Positions 17,956-27,014 are shown, counted from the first letter of the stretch. The stretch is DNA of 64,000 nucleotides from CALBPI01 sp045110335 (GCA_045110335.1 JBGCGB010000018.1:1-64000), one strand, 5' to 3'. Translations and numbers: made by a program. The notes: generated from the letters alone by a model not told the origin.

Positions 17956-18933
17956 TTACAGTAACGACTCGATCGCCGCACGCTCTTCGCGCAGCTCGGT
18001 TTCGGTCGCGTCCATCAGTGCACGACTGGCATCACTGATCTCCAATCCCTGAATGATTTCGTATGCGCCGTTCGCGCAGCGCACAGGGTAGGAATAGATG
18101 ATGCCCGGCTCAATGCCATAGCTACCGTCGGCGGGTACGGCCATGCTGGTCCAGCTGTCAGCGGCGCTACCCAGCGCCCAGTCATGCATGTGGTCGATCG
18201 CCGCTGATGCCGCCGAGGCTGCAGAAGAGGCACCGCGTGCTTTGATGATTGCCGCACCGCGTTGTTGCACGGTGGGAATGAAGTCTTCCGAAATCCATGC
18301 GGCGTCTACGAGGTCAGGTGCTGATGCACCGGCGACCGTCGTATGCGTGATGTCCGGGTATTGCGTCGCTGAGTGATTGCCCCAGATAGTCATGTTCCGA
18401 ACGTCCGAAACATGCTTGTCAGCTTTGCCAGCTAACTGCGCGATGGCACGGTTGTGGTCCAGGCGAGTCATTGCGGTGAAGTTGGCGGCGTTAAGATCTG
18501 GCGCGTTCGCTTGTGCGATTAACGCATTGGTGTTCGCCGGGTTACCGACGACCAATACTTTAATGTTGCGATCGGCGACCTTGTTCATGGCCTGGCCTTG
18601 AGCCGAGAAAATCTTCGCGTTGGCTTCCAGTAAGTCTTTTCGTTCCATGCCGGGACCGCGCGGGCGAGCGCCAACCAAAAGCGCGAATTCTGCGTCTTTA
18701 AACGCGACTTCCGCGTCGTCTGTTGCAACCACACCGGCGAGTGTCGGAAATGCACAGTCATCCAGTTCCATAACGACCCCTTTTAATGCGTCGAGCGCAG
18801 GGGTGATTTCTAGCAGCTGCAAAATGACCGGCTGATCCGCGCCGAGCATTTGGCCGGAGGCAATACGAAATGCCAGTTGATAACCGATTTGGCCAGCTGC
18901 GCCGGTGATGGCGACACGCACAGGTGATTTCAT
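17956..18933 (-). CDS. mdh: Malate dehydrogenase
   Basis: This 325-residue NAD-dependent enzyme interconverts malate and oxaloacetate in the TCA cycle. The Rossmann motif GAAGQIGYQL sits at the N-terminus, the substrate loop with paired arginines is GARPRGPGMERKDLL, and the catalytic histidine is in IWGNHSATQYPD. The length and the GAAGQIGY form match the type 2 cytosolic-like bacterial MDH and not the E. coli type. It heads a three-gene run, mdh-fadE-DUF4286/DUF3667, with very short gaps. Confidence 0.95.
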   Translation of the reverse strand: MKSPVRVAITGAAGQIGYQLAFRIASGQMLGADQPVILQLLEITPALDALKGVVMELDDCAFPTLAGVVATDDAEVAFKDAEFALLVGARPRGPGMERKDLLEANAKIFSAQGQAMNKVADRNIKVLVVGNPANTNALIAQANAPDLNAANFTAMTRLDHNRAIAQLAGKADKHVSDVRNMTIWGNHSATQYPDITHTTVAGASAPDLVDAAWISEDFIPTVQQRGAAIIKARGASSAASAASAAIDHMHDWALGSAADSWTSMAVPADGSYGIEPGIIYSYPVRCANGAYEIIQGLEISDASRALMDATETELREERAAIESLL

Positions 18934-19069
18934 GTTGGGTAACCTTTCTATGTAATGTCAAAACTCAATTTCCATTATCTCACAGCCGCCTTGTTGTTGC
19001 ACTGCAGCATCTTGTAACTATGGAACTACGTCACTTTTTACCAATTTTGCCTTGCGCCGATGAGTTTTG

Positions 19070-19091
19070 GTGTTATAGTTAGGTATAACAC
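19070..19091. promoter_or_regulatory. Perfect inverted repeat, likely operator of the YtrA-type regulator
   Basis: The arms GTGTTATA (19070-19077) and TATAACAC (19084-19091) are exact reverse complements with a 6-nt spacer. They lie 20 bp before the first ORF of the operon that encodes a YtrA-subfamily GntR repressor. YtrA-type repressors typically bind such repeats in front of their own operon. A possible -35 TTGCCT is at 19047-19052 and a -10 TGTTAT at 19071-19076 inside the repeat. The operator function is inferred. Confidence 0.65.
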
Positions 19092-19111
19092 TAACCCAGA
19101 GGCGCAGGATC

Positions 19112-19300
19112 ATGTATATTAACGACGACAGCAACCCACGTGGTGCAACAGCACGCGAGAGTCGCGGGAACGCATGGAGCGGTGTCGTTGCATTAGCTTT
19201 ATTGGCAATGTTTACAGTTGCATTGATTGCCAGTGAAGCCGATTCACACGGAATGGAAGAAGCCGGGCAAAACACCGGCATTGTTATCGCGGGCCAGTAG
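19112..19300 (+). CDS. 62-residue single-pass membrane protein
   Basis: This short ORF starts at ATG 19112, shortly after an AGGAT site. It encodes a basic N-terminus, one transmembrane helix (GVVALALLAMFTVALIAS) and a short acidic extracytoplasmic tail (EADSHGMEEAGQN). I recognise no family. It is the first gene after the inverted-repeat operator, and the GntR regulator starts 8 nt after its stop, so it is probably part of the same operon and under the same control. A role as an accessory or sensor peptide for the ABC system is conceivable but unproven. Confidence 0.6.
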   Translation: MYINDDSNPRGATARESRGNAWSGVVALALLAMFTVALIASEADSHGMEEAGQNTGIVIAGQ

Positions 19301-19308
19301 GGCTCCCG

Positions 19309-19719
19309 GTGCCGATGTCTGACACGAATACAAACGAGCTGAGTGATTGGAGTCTGATGGACCCGAAATGGAATGATGATGTCCCGATTTATCGGCAGCT
19401 CCGGGATCGTGTCGTCGCTATGCTTTTAGAGGGCGTTTTAACGGATGGCGACCCTTTGCCCTCCGTTCGGAATGTGGCTGCGGAGTATCGACTCAATCCT
19501 TTGACTGTGCTCAAAGGCTATCAAGAACTCGTTGACGAAGATCTCGTTGAAAAACGCCGTGGTCGGGGCATGTATGTGCTGCCGGGTGTTCGCGACAAGC
19601 TCTTGTCGGACGAAAAAGAGCGTTTCCTGCGCGACCAGTGGCCCGATATTCTCGCCACCATACATCGACTTGAGTTAGATCCGGCGGTGCTCATAGCTCC
19701 GTCCGATGAAAAAGAATAG
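19309..19719 (+). CDS. GntR-family regulator, YtrA subfamily
   Basis: This is a 136-residue protein with an N-terminal winged helix (PIYRQLRDRVVAMLLEGVLTDGDPLPSVRNVAAEYRLNPLTVLKGYQELVDEDLVEKRRGRGMYV) and only a short C-terminal helix, with no effector domain; this is the YtrA architecture. Such repressors control adjacent ABC transporter genes, as here. The start is GTG 19309 with TAGGG 6 nt upstream; an ATG at 19315 is a possible alternative. Confidence 0.9.
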   Translation: MPMSDTNTNELSDWSLMDPKWNDDVPIYRQLRDRVVAMLLEGVLTDGDPLPSVRNVAAEYRLNPLTVLKGYQELVDEDLVEKRRGRGMYVLPGVRDKLLSDEKERFLRDQWPDILATIHRLELDPAVLIAPSDEKE

Positions 19720-19759
19720 TAGGCATAGCCGGCAATAAGACCGCAGGGGATTTCAAACG

Positions 19760-20620
19760 ATGTCAGTATTGATCGAGGCGAGCGGCGTTAGTAAACACTA
19801 TGGCGCGGTACGCGCGGTAGATGATGTGAGCTTCACGATTGCGCCGGGAAAAATTGTAGGGCTGATTGGCCCCAATGGAGCGGGTAAAACTACTTTATTG
19901 CAGGCAGTCCTCGGGCTAACCGATTGTCGCGGTACGATGTCTGTGTGCGGCTTTGATCCGTTCAAGCAGCGTCAGTCTTTGATGAACGAAGTCAGTTATG
20001 TGGCTGACGTGGCTGTCTTGCCAAACTGGATCACAACGGACCGATTATTGGCTTACGTTGAGTCAGTGCACCCCAAATTTGATATGGCAGCGGCGCGGCG
20101 CGCGTTGGCCGAGACCAAAATTTCTCCCAATGATAAAGTTAAATCGATGTCGAAAGGCATGGTCGCCCAACTGCACCTATCGATCATTATGGCGATCGAA
20201 GCGAAGCTTCTGATTCTGGATGAGCCGACCTTGGGCCTGGATATTCTGTTCCGCAAGTCATTCTATGCAGAACTACTGAGTGACTACTTTAATGAAGATC
20301 GAACGATCATCATCACCACGCATCAGGTCGAAGAAATCGAGAACATTCTGACCGATGTCATGTTTATTGACGATGGCAAACTGGTGCTTAACGAGTCACT
20401 TGAAACCATCGGTGATCAGTACACCGAGTTAATGTCCACAGCCGAGCATGCCGATGCCGCACGGGCGATGGGGCCGATTTCGGAACGTACGGTTTTCGGG
20501 AAATCCGTATTCATGTTCTCGGGAACACCGAGAGACCAGCTAGCGCCCTATGGCGATGTTAGAACGCCAGGGCTCGCTGATCTGTTCGTGGCCCGAATTT
20601 CCAGGGAGCGTGCGGCATGA
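19760..20620 (+). CDS. ABC transporter ATP-binding protein (YtrB-like)
   Basis: This is a 286-residue ATPase. Walker A is GPNGAGKTT, the signature is the degenerate MSKGMVAQLHL typical of ABC-2 exporter ATPases of the YtrB group, Walker B is LLILDEPTLGLD, and the H-loop is ITTHQVEEIE. It probably energises the permease encoded next, overlapping by 4 nt (ATGA). The substrate is unknown; relatives are linked to cell-envelope stress. Confidence 0.92.
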   Translation: MSVLIEASGVSKHYGAVRAVDDVSFTIAPGKIVGLIGPNGAGKTTLLQAVLGLTDCRGTMSVCGFDPFKQRQSLMNEVSYVADVAVLPNWITTDRLLAYVESVHPKFDMAAARRALAETKISPNDKVKSMSKGMVAQLHLSIIMAIEAKLLILDEPTLGLDILFRKSFYAELLSDYFNEDRTIIITTHQVEEIENILTDVMFIDDGKLVLNESLETIGDQYTELMSTAEHADAARAMGPISERTVFGKSVFMFSGTPRDQLAPYGDVRTPGLADLFVARISRERAA

Positions 20621-21543
20621 TTCGTAATATACCGATGTTGTTGCGACGCGAGCTCTGGGAGCATAAAGCGCTTTACGTCACCCCAGTAGTAGTCGCAGGT
20701 TTGATTGTCTTCGGATTTGTCGCGTCTTTTCTGACGATGGTTTTTACCGGCACTTCATTTAAAGGTGCGGTTGCTGCCCTCGAATTAACCGGGGCGCCTG
20801 CCGGGCTTGCCGGTGGTGCGGCGCTTATCGGTGTGCCATTCGGTGTTTTGAACATCGCGCTTGCGGCCGTCATTTTCTTTTACTGTATTGATGCGTTGTA
20901 TGCGGAGCGTCAGGACAAGAGTATTTTGTTTTGGCGGTCCTTGCCGGTGACCGATACCGAGACGGTCATTTCAAAGTTTCTGACAGCGGCGGTGGCCGCA
21001 CCGATTGTGACGGCACTGGTCATGGTTGCGACGCAGTGCATTCTCTTGGTGTTGGCGTCTTTGGCCATTTTGTTGGGCAGTGGCAACCCGGTCGAGTTGC
21101 TGTTATCGCCATTGCCATTCGTGCAGTTCTGGATCCTATTTACTTACGCGCTTCTCACGTCAGCGTTGTGGTTTGCACCTGTTATCGGCTGGTTCTTGTT
21201 GTGCTCAGCGTTCGCCAAACGGTCTGTATTGATCTGGGTTGTGGTGCCGTGGCTAGTGCTGATGATGCTGGAAGGCATCGTGTTGCGCGGCGGAACCATT
21301 GCGAAGTTTATTGGCCACCGCTTTTCGGGCGGCTACGAACGTGCGCTAGAGGTGCCATCCAGCCTGATCAATATTGATCTGGATGAAAAAGAAGTTATCG
21401 AAATGGTGCGTACTGGTGATCTCAATATTTTTGAGATTATTGCACCAATGAAGTTTATGACCTCAGTTGGGCTTTGGTCCGGTTTATTGGTCGCGGCGCT
21501 CTTTATCGCCGGTGCGATTTATTGTCGGCGCTTTCGGTCGTAG
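20617..21543 (+). CDS. ABC-2 type permease
   Basis: This 308-residue membrane protein has about six transmembrane helices: VVVAGLIVFGFVASFLTMVF, the GVLNIALAAVIFFYCIDALY helix, IVTALVMVATQCILLVLASLAILL, an FWILFTYALLTSALWFAPVIGWFLL block, VLIWVVVPWLVLMML, and a final GLWSGLLVAALFIAGAIY. The motif DALYAERQDKSILFWRSLPVTDTETVISK is characteristic of ABC-2 permeases. It is coupled to the ATPase and is the last gene of the GntR operon. Confidence 0.88.
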   Translation: MIRNIPMLLRRELWEHKALYVTPVVVAGLIVFGFVASFLTMVFTGTSFKGAVAALELTGAPAGLAGGAALIGVPFGVLNIALAAVIFFYCIDALYAERQDKSILFWRSLPVTDTETVISKFLTAAVAAPIVTALVMVATQCILLVLASLAILLGSGNPVELLLSPLPFVQFWILFTYALLTSALWFAPVIGWFLLCSAFAKRSVLIWVVVPWLVLMMLEGIVLRGGTIAKFIGHRFSGGYERALEVPSSLINIDLDEKEVIEMVRTGDLNIFEIIAPMKFMTSVGLWSGLLVAALFIAGAIYCRRFRS

Positions 21544-21671
21544 CGCCTCGTTCTTAAGCGTGTTTAGAAATACGTCTATTGCCTGATTGATGACGCGACT
21601 GCCAGCCTATAAAAATCGTGTTTTACGGCGTTCGAAAAAGCAGTAACGATCTCAGTGGCCCGAAAATTCGC

Positions 21672-22193
21672 CTATTTGGGCGCCAACGATATCGTCACCG
21701 AAGATCCACCGTCGGTAAACAATGCCGACGCCGTATCCCCGTTGTACTCTATCGTGACCAGGTTGCTCTGTTCTGGCCAGAGGTCACGTAATGCATCATG
21801 CGTAATGGAAAGCGCCTCAAGCTTAAGCGGGATCCTGGTTTCTGCATAAACCCATAGGTAGCGACCATCGATCTCGTTGCCAACGTCGGCTAACGGCAGC
21901 ACTTGAGCGTTTCCGTCGTGCAGTGCGAAATGTTCGCTCACGTAAACGCTGAACTGGTCGCGGACGACTTGCGAGCGCAAGATGTCGGCGTCACCGTCAA
22001 AAATCTTACGCACCGCGTGCTCGGCATCATGCAACAGAAATCGATGCATCACTTCTATATTGCCCGTCCGGTTGTTGAATAATACCCGAGTAACGGCTTC
22101 TTTGGCTTGATGGCTAGCAACGTTAGTCGTAACAAGCACTAGCACCAGCGCGACCAAGCCCAGCCACTTTGCGTTGATCACTATCGACGACAC
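21672..22193 (-). CDS. Secreted DUF6702-like protein
   Basis: This protein of about 173 residues has an N-terminal signal or anchor helix (LGLVALVLVLVTTNVASHQ) and a beta-rich body: EAVTRVLFNNRTGNIEVMHRFLLHDAEHAV, DQFSVYVSEHFAL, LWVYAETRIP, TIEYNGDTASALFT. This resembles the DUF6702 pattern of small exported proteins seen next to M1 peptidases. The start is GTG at 22193, or GTG at 22181 overlapping the peptidase stop (TAGTG); both keep the signal segment. It is coupled to the upstream M1 peptidase gene, so a joint role is likely but unproven. Confidence 0.65.
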   Translation of the reverse strand: MSSIVINAKWLGLVALVLVLVTTNVASHQAKEAVTRVLFNNRTGNIEVMHRFLLHDAEHAVRKIFDGDADILRSQVVRDQFSVYVSEHFALHDGNAQVLPLADVGNEIDGRYLWVYAETRIPLKLEALSITHDALRDLWPEQSNLVTIEYNGDTASALFTDGGSSVTISLAPK

Positions 22194-24625
22194 CCTTGTT
22201 CGCTGTCCGACGCGGTGTCGCAATCATTCAGCCGGGACTTGCTGTCCTGCATAATGTCGCGATACTCAAGTCCTTCCTTTGGCGGCGACTTAAACATCTC
22301 GATCCGGGAAGGTACGATTCGGCGCGGGTAGTAATTGTTCTCGACATTGACATCCGCGGTTTCCCATTGCGGATCGACAGCGACACTCAGCAGATCATTT
22401 TCAAGCACGAACAGCTTTTTCACGTTGTGCGCATTGCGGCGCCAAATCTCAGCGGGAATCTCATAGCGCATGGTGCTGTTATCAACAAACGTGAGCTCAA
22501 CCAAGATGGGCATGACCAGTCCACCAACATTCGAGAACTCCATCACGTAGTAGTTCAAATCGTCTTTCACCGCCCGCTCCAGAGTGGTGCGTTCCCAGTC
22601 ATCAAGTCCGTCCAGAAATTCCTGATAGGCATTGCGCTCTTTGTTGGTCACTGTGAACCGGTCGTTGTCATCGTAGTAGTCACGAATGTCTGGGTTTCGC
22701 TCTACCCATGTTTTCAATCCTTGTTCGCGATCGCGTTGGACGGTGATGGATTCCGGCTTATCTGCTTCTGTTTGTCGACGACGCGCGAAGTCAATATCCG
22801 GGTTGGTGGTGTCGAGTCGCAGCTTCGAAATACGATCCAATGAGATATCGACATGGTCTGTCGTATAAAACCAGCCGCGCCAGAACCAGTCCAGATCAAC
22901 GCCCGATGCTTCTTCCATGGTGCGGAAAAAATCTGCGGGTGTCGGTCGTTTGAACCTCCAGCGACGGGAATATTCCTTGAAGGCGAAATCAAACAACTCA
23001 CGTCCGAGGATAGTCTCGCGCAGGATCGTCAATGCGACAGCCGGCTTGGCGTAAGCATTGGGGCCGAGCTGCAGTACGCTATCGGACTGCGTCATGATCG
23101 GCACCTGAAAGTCAGAACGCATGTAGTCGACAATGTCGCGCGGTTCTACTTTCCAGGGAATATCCGGGTCCCATTCCCGACCGGCCAGCGCATCGAGGAA
23201 ACTGTTTAATCCTTCGTCCATCCAGGTCCACTGTCGTTCGTCCGAGTTGACGGTCATCGGGAAGTAGATGTGTCCGATTTCGTGAATGATCACGCCGACA
23301 AGGAAGCGTTTCTCGGCGAGGCTGTAAGTTCGACTACCATCATCCTGAAGATCGGTGCGTGGCCCATTGAACGTGATCATGGGATATTCCATGCCACCAA
23401 CCGGACCATTCACCGATTGTGCGGTCGGGTAGGGGTAGTCGAAGGAATAGCGCGAGTAAACTTCCATGGTATGAACAACCGATGCTGTCGAGTATTTTGA
23501 CCAGAGCGGCTCGCCTTCTTTGGGGTAGAAGCTCATCGCCATGACCACGGGTTGCACGTCCCCACCTTGCTGATAGCCGAGCGCATCCCAAATAAACTTG
23601 CGAGACGATGCCCACGCAAAATCACGGACGTTCTTAGCCGAAAATCGCCACGTTTTCATGCTGTTCGAGCCGTCTTTTTCATTCTCGAGGGCTTCTTCGG
23701 GAGTCACGATAAACACCGGCTGGTCAGCCGTGCGCGCCGCTTGCAATCGTCGTTGTTGCGTTGCCGTTAACACATTGCGCGCGTTTTGGAGTTCACCCGT
23801 TGCCGAGACAATGTGGTCTGCCGGAACGGTGATGTTGACCGTGTAGTCTCCAAACTCCAGCGTAAATTCGCCGCGGCCCAAAAACTCCTTGTTGGTCCAG
23901 CCTTCATAATCGGTGTAGGCCGCCAGTCTCGGGAACCACTGTGCGACCAGGAAGATGTCGTTGCCGCCGTCACGTTCGTCTTCCGGGAAATGCTCATAGC
24001 CCGCGCGAGCGGACACGGCATTCTCTTCGACAATATTGAACGAAAAATCCAGTTGTACGGTTGTGGTTTTGTTGGGTCCCAATGGCACGGCAAGATCGAC
24101 CCGCATTAACGTGCCGACGATGGTGCTTTCCAAGACACGGCCGTTACCGTCACGGACATTCTTGATCCCGTAGCCGTATTCGTTGTCAGTCATTGATTGT
24201 TGGCGACGCAGTTCGTCCAGGCTAAGTTGCGGTACTTCGCCGTCGTCCAGCACCTTTGGTCCACGTCTGCTTGGATCTGCGAAAGCAGCAGAGCGCTCCG
24301 CCAATGAGTCATTACGGAAACGGTTTTGGTCAAGCTGTAACCACAAGAACCGCAACGTGTCCGGACTATTGTTGCGATAAGTGATGGTTTCCGTTGCTTC
24401 CAATCGCCGCGCCGACTCATCCAGTTTTACATCAATGTCATAGTCGACTTCCTGTTGCCAGTATTGATGTCCCGGCTCGCCTCCCGCCGTGCGATAGGTA
24501 TTAGCGGTGGGTAGTGACTCATCGAGTTGACGGAACTTGTCCACAAACTCAAAGCTGGCTTGGTTTTCTGCCGCATAGGCTGAGAGTGATAAAAGACAGA
24601 CTAATGAGGCAAGCGCTCTATTCAT
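22181..24625 (-). CDS. Exported M1-family zinc metallopeptidase
   Basis: This 814-residue protein has an N-terminal signal peptide (ALASLVCLLSLSAYAAENQ). The gluzincin motif HEIGH is at 448-452 and the third zinc ligand, in WMDEGLNSF, is E471, giving the M1 spacing HExxH-X18-E. Upstream, GGMEYPMITF stands in for the exopeptidase GAMEN motif. N-terminal beta-domain (DVKLDESARRLEATETITYRNNSPDTLRFLWLQLDQNRF) and C-terminal segments fit bacterial M1 aminopeptidase-like proteins. It is probably periplasmic. A coupled small exported protein follows. Confidence 0.9.
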   Translation of the reverse strand: MNRALASLVCLLSLSAYAAENQASFEFVDKFRQLDESLPTANTYRTAGGEPGHQYWQQEVDYDIDVKLDESARRLEATETITYRNNSPDTLRFLWLQLDQNRFRNDSLAERSAAFADPSRRGPKVLDDGEVPQLSLDELRRQQSMTDNEYGYGIKNVRDGNGRVLESTIVGTLMRVDLAVPLGPNKTTTVQLDFSFNIVEENAVSARAGYEHFPEDERDGGNDIFLVAQWFPRLAAYTDYEGWTNKEFLGRGEFTLEFGDYTVNITVPADHIVSATGELQNARNVLTATQQRRLQAARTADQPVFIVTPEEALENEKDGSNSMKTWRFSAKNVRDFAWASSRKFIWDALGYQQGGDVQPVVMAMSFYPKEGEPLWSKYSTASVVHTMEVYSRYSFDYPYPTAQSVNGPVGGMEYPMITFNGPRTDLQDDGSRTYSLAEKRFLVGVIIHEIGHIYFPMTVNSDERQWTWMDEGLNSFLDALAGREWDPDIPWKVEPRDIVDYMRSDFQVPIMTQSDSVLQLGPNAYAKPAVALTILRETILGRELFDFAFKEYSRRWRFKRPTPADFFRTMEEASGVDLDWFWRGWFYTTDHVDISLDRISKLRLDTTNPDIDFARRRQTEADKPESITVQRDREQGLKTWVERNPDIRDYYDDNDRFTVTNKERNAYQEFLDGLDDWERTTLERAVKDDLNYYVMEFSNVGGLVMPILVELTFVDNSTMRYEIPAEIWRRNAHNVKKLFVLENDLLSVAVDPQWETADVNVENNYYPRRIVPSRIEMFKSPPKEGLEYRDIMQDSKSRLNDCDTASDSEQGCRR

Positions 24626-24816
24626 GTTGAGACCGATTGTTGGTGCGTAAATTGTCCCAAAGGATACGCTAGGTGCTTGTTAGCTGCCTAATAGTCCGAC
24701 GATTGAAAATGTTTGGTGCGACAAATCATCGACGGTTAGCCGAGCGCCTCTTTATCCAGAATGGATGGGCCATTCTTGCCACGGATGACCGACGTTGGTC
24801 GACAGCGCGAAGCCGC

Positions 24817-25905
24817 CTACTCCGCTGAATTCATTGGCGCGCGTTTCCGGGTGCTTGGCTGGCGCCGCTTGGCATCTCGCTTGGTCGCGTTGTCCGGCTT
24901 TGCTGAGACGTCCAGTTTCTTCAGTCGTGCCCGGAACTGGTGATAACTCAGGGCGAGCAGACCGGCGGCAATTTTTTGGTTATGGTTTGCCCGTTCGAGT
25001 GCCTGCTCCAGATAGCGCCGTTCAAATTTTTGGCGTTCCAGGTTTAGGTTGCAAGGCAATGAAAGACGCGATTCCGTCGTGCGAGATGTTGTGATCGCGG
25101 CCGGAGCAACCGGTGGCTCTTCGGTGCGGAGTCGGAACGGTGAGTCGAATGCATCAAATACAATCCGGTCGACCGGCTCATCGATGTCTACGCTTCGATA
25201 GACAGAGCGCTCGACCGCGTTCTTGAGCTCGCGCACGTTGCCCGGCCAATCGTGTTTTAACAACGTCGATGATGCCCGCGCCGTGAACCCGGCAAAATGT
25301 TCCCGTTTTAGTTCTGCGCACATATTCACCGCGAAGCTGTGTGCCAATGGCAGGATGTCTTCGTGTCTTTCCCGCAATGGCGGTACAGTGATGACATCAA
25401 AGGCTAGTCGGTCCAGCAAATCTGCGCGAAAGGTGCCGCGCTTCACCCGCGTCTGCAAGTCTTCATTGGTGGCTGCGACGACCCGGACGTCGACGGTGAT
25501 TGTCGTACTGCCACCCACGCGCTCCAGTTCGCCATACTCGATCGCGCGAAGGATTTTTTCCTGAACGCGCATGGAGACCGTGCCGAGTTCATCAAGAATC
25601 AGCGTGCCGCCATCAGCGCGCTCGAAGTGCCCTAAATGCTGGCGTGTCGCGCCGGTAAATGCGCCCGCCTCATGGCCGAAAAGCTCAGACTCGAGGATGC
25701 TCTCCGTCAGTGCGGCGCAATTGACCTTCACCAACGGTTGCTCCCAGCGTTCTGATAGGAAATGCAGTCTCGATGCGATCAGTTCTTTACCGGTGCCTCG
25801 CTCACCAATGACCAGCACAGGTCTCGAAACCGGTGCCGCGCGTGAGACGTGCTCAAGCGTCGCGAGAAAACTCGGTGCCTCGCCAATGATCTGAATATTC
25901 CGCAT
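24817..25905 (-). CDS. pspF: Phage shock protein operon activator (sigma-54 enhancer-binding)
   Basis: This 362-residue protein is a AAA+ sigma-54 activator without a receiver domain. Walker A is GERGTGKE (34-41), the sigma-54 contact loop is GAFTGA (81-86), DGGTLILDELGTV is Walker B, and PLRERHEDI and WPGNVRELKNAVERSVYR are typical. A Fis-type helix-turn-helix (NQKIAAGLLALSYHQFRARLKKL) is near the end, followed by an unusual basic tail (ATKRDAKRRQPSTRKR) that E. coli PspF lacks. It is divergent from pspA and a sigma-54 promoter, as in enterobacteria. PspA is expected to inhibit it. Confidence 0.93.
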   Translation of the reverse strand: MRNIQIIGEAPSFLATLEHVSRAAPVSRPVLVIGERGTGKELIASRLHFLSERWEQPLVKVNCAALTESILESELFGHEAGAFTGATRQHLGHFERADGGTLILDELGTVSMRVQEKILRAIEYGELERVGGSTTITVDVRVVAATNEDLQTRVKRGTFRADLLDRLAFDVITVPPLRERHEDILPLAHSFAVNMCAELKREHFAGFTARASSTLLKHDWPGNVRELKNAVERSVYRSVDIDEPVDRIVFDAFDSPFRLRTEEPPVAPAAITTSRTTESRLSLPCNLNLERQKFERRYLEQALERANHNQKIAAGLLALSYHQFRARLKKLDVSAKPDNATKRDAKRRQPSTRKRAPMNSAE

Positions 25906-25951
25906 TAGTCAAATATACCAATAATTAGTTAATAAACGTAATTATTAGTAA

Positions 25952-25963
25952 AAATAGCTATTT
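25952..25963. promoter_or_regulatory. Palindrome in AT-rich pspF-pspA intergenic region
   Basis: AAATAGCTATTT is a perfect 12-bp palindrome in the very AT-rich 188-bp gap between pspF and pspA. It is about 80 bp upstream of the sigma-54 promoter, a plausible position for a PspF upstream activating site. The assignment rests on position only, and the AT-rich DNA could also bind IHF. Confidence 0.35.
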
Positions 25964-26036
25964 AAGGTAGTCTAGATATCAGCTTAACTATTCAATAAAA
26001 CTATCAAAAACAATAGCTTAGGAGATTTTCGAGACT

Positions 26037-26051
26037 TGGCACAGTTCCTGC
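26037..26051 (+). promoter_or_regulatory. Sigma-54 promoter of the psp operon
   Basis: TGGCACAGTTCCTGC has the invariant GG (26038-26039) and GC (26050-26051) exactly 10 nt apart, matching the -24/-12 consensus TGGCAC-N5-TTGC with one mismatch. It lies about 40 bp before the pspA start and opposite pspF. Confidence 0.85.
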
Positions 26052-26093
26052 TAATACCTGAATGAAGATTGAATTTTGTTTGAGGCAAGACTT

Positions 26094-26771
26094 ATGGGTA
26101 TTTTTTCTCGTTTCAGTGACATCGTTAACTCCAACATCAACGCGATTTTGGACAAGGCGGAAGACCCTGAAAAAATTGTTCGCCTGATGATTCAGGAAAT
26201 GGAAGACACGTTGGTGGAGGTGCGATCGGCTGCCGCTCGTTCCATCGCCGACAAGAAGCTACTAAATCGTAAACTGGAAGCGCTGGAATCGGACGTTGTC
26301 GATTGGGAAGCGAAAGCCGAGCTCGCGTTGTCGAAAGACCGCGAAGATTTGGCCAAGGCCGCGTTGATTGAAAAGAACAATGCGGATCAGGCGGCGCAAT
26401 CGATTCGCGAAGAATATCAGGCGGTCGAAACTGGCTTGGGTAAGTTGAACGAGGATATCGCGCGACTGGAAGCCAAACTGAAAGATGCCAAATTGCGACA
26501 ACAATCACTGTTGTCACGCCATGAGACGGCGCAGAAGCGATTGAAAGCGCGCAACCTAACGCATGGCTACAAGGTTGATGATGCGCTGGTTCGTTTCGAG
26601 CAATATCAACGCCGCATGGAAGACGTTGAAAGTCGCGTAGAGGCTTATGACCTAGGTATGCCGAAAGATCTCGATAACCAATTTGCGAGTCTCGAAGCAG
26701 AAGACAGTATCCGCGAAGATTTCGATCGATTGAAAGCGCGTGTTGCTGCACGTAACAGCGAACAAGCATAA
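26094..26771 (+). CDS. pspA: Phage shock protein A
   Basis: This 225-residue coiled-coil protein of the PspA/IM30 (ESCRT-III-like) family starts MGIFSRFSDIVNSNINAILDKAEDPEKIVRLMIQEME, the diagnostic N-terminus with its amphipathic membrane helix. Long heptad-rich helices follow. It binds stressed inner membrane and in E. coli also inhibits PspF. The start at 26094 has TGAGG upstream; the longer in-frame ATG at 26076 adds six residues before the conserved start. It is the first gene behind the sigma-54 promoter. Confidence 0.96.
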   Translation: MGIFSRFSDIVNSNINAILDKAEDPEKIVRLMIQEMEDTLVEVRSAAARSIADKKLLNRKLEALESDVVDWEAKAELALSKDREDLAKAALIEKNNADQAAQSIREEYQAVETGLGKLNEDIARLEAKLKDAKLRQQSLLSRHETAQKRLKARNLTHGYKVDDALVRFEQYQRRMEDVESRVEAYDLGMPKDLDNQFASLEAEDSIREDFDRLKARVAARNSEQA

Positions 26772-26780
26772 GGAGCATTG

Positions 26781-27014
26781 ATGAGTGACACTGTTTTAGT
26801 ACTGGGTGTCCTGTTTCTGACCATCGTTGCACCGCTGGCGATCATTCTCCATTTCGTGACGAGGTGGAAAAAGTCGAGAGAGCTAACGAGCTCAGATGAA
26901 ACGTTGATTGAGGAAGTTTGGGAGATCGCCCAGAAACTGGAAAATCGCGTTTATGTACTCGAGGAAATCCTGGATCTTGAATCACCTAACTGGAGAAACA
27001 AACATGAATCGTGA
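26781..27014 (+). CDS. pspB: Phage shock protein B
   Basis: This 77-residue protein has one N-terminal transmembrane helix (VLVLGVLFLTIVAPLAIILHF) and a cytoplasmic leucine-zipper-like helix (LIEEVWEIAQKLENRVYVLEEIL), the PspB layout. It works with PspC to sense envelope stress and recruit PspA. AAGGAG precedes the ATG at 26781. Its 3' end overlaps the next pspC-like gene by 11 nt. Confidence 0.9.
   Translation: MSDTVLVLGVLFLTIVAPLAIILHFVTRWKKSRELTSSDETLIEEVWEIAQKLENRVYVLEEILDLESPNWRNKHES

Noticed and set aside
22196..22843. 215-codon open frame antisense to the M1 peptidase
   Set aside because: Shadow frame; the peptidase on the other strand has full catalytic motifs.
26137..26832. 231-codon open frame antisense to pspA
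   Set aside because: pspA is unambiguous, and the antisense product is low-quality Cys/Pro/Arg-rich sequence.
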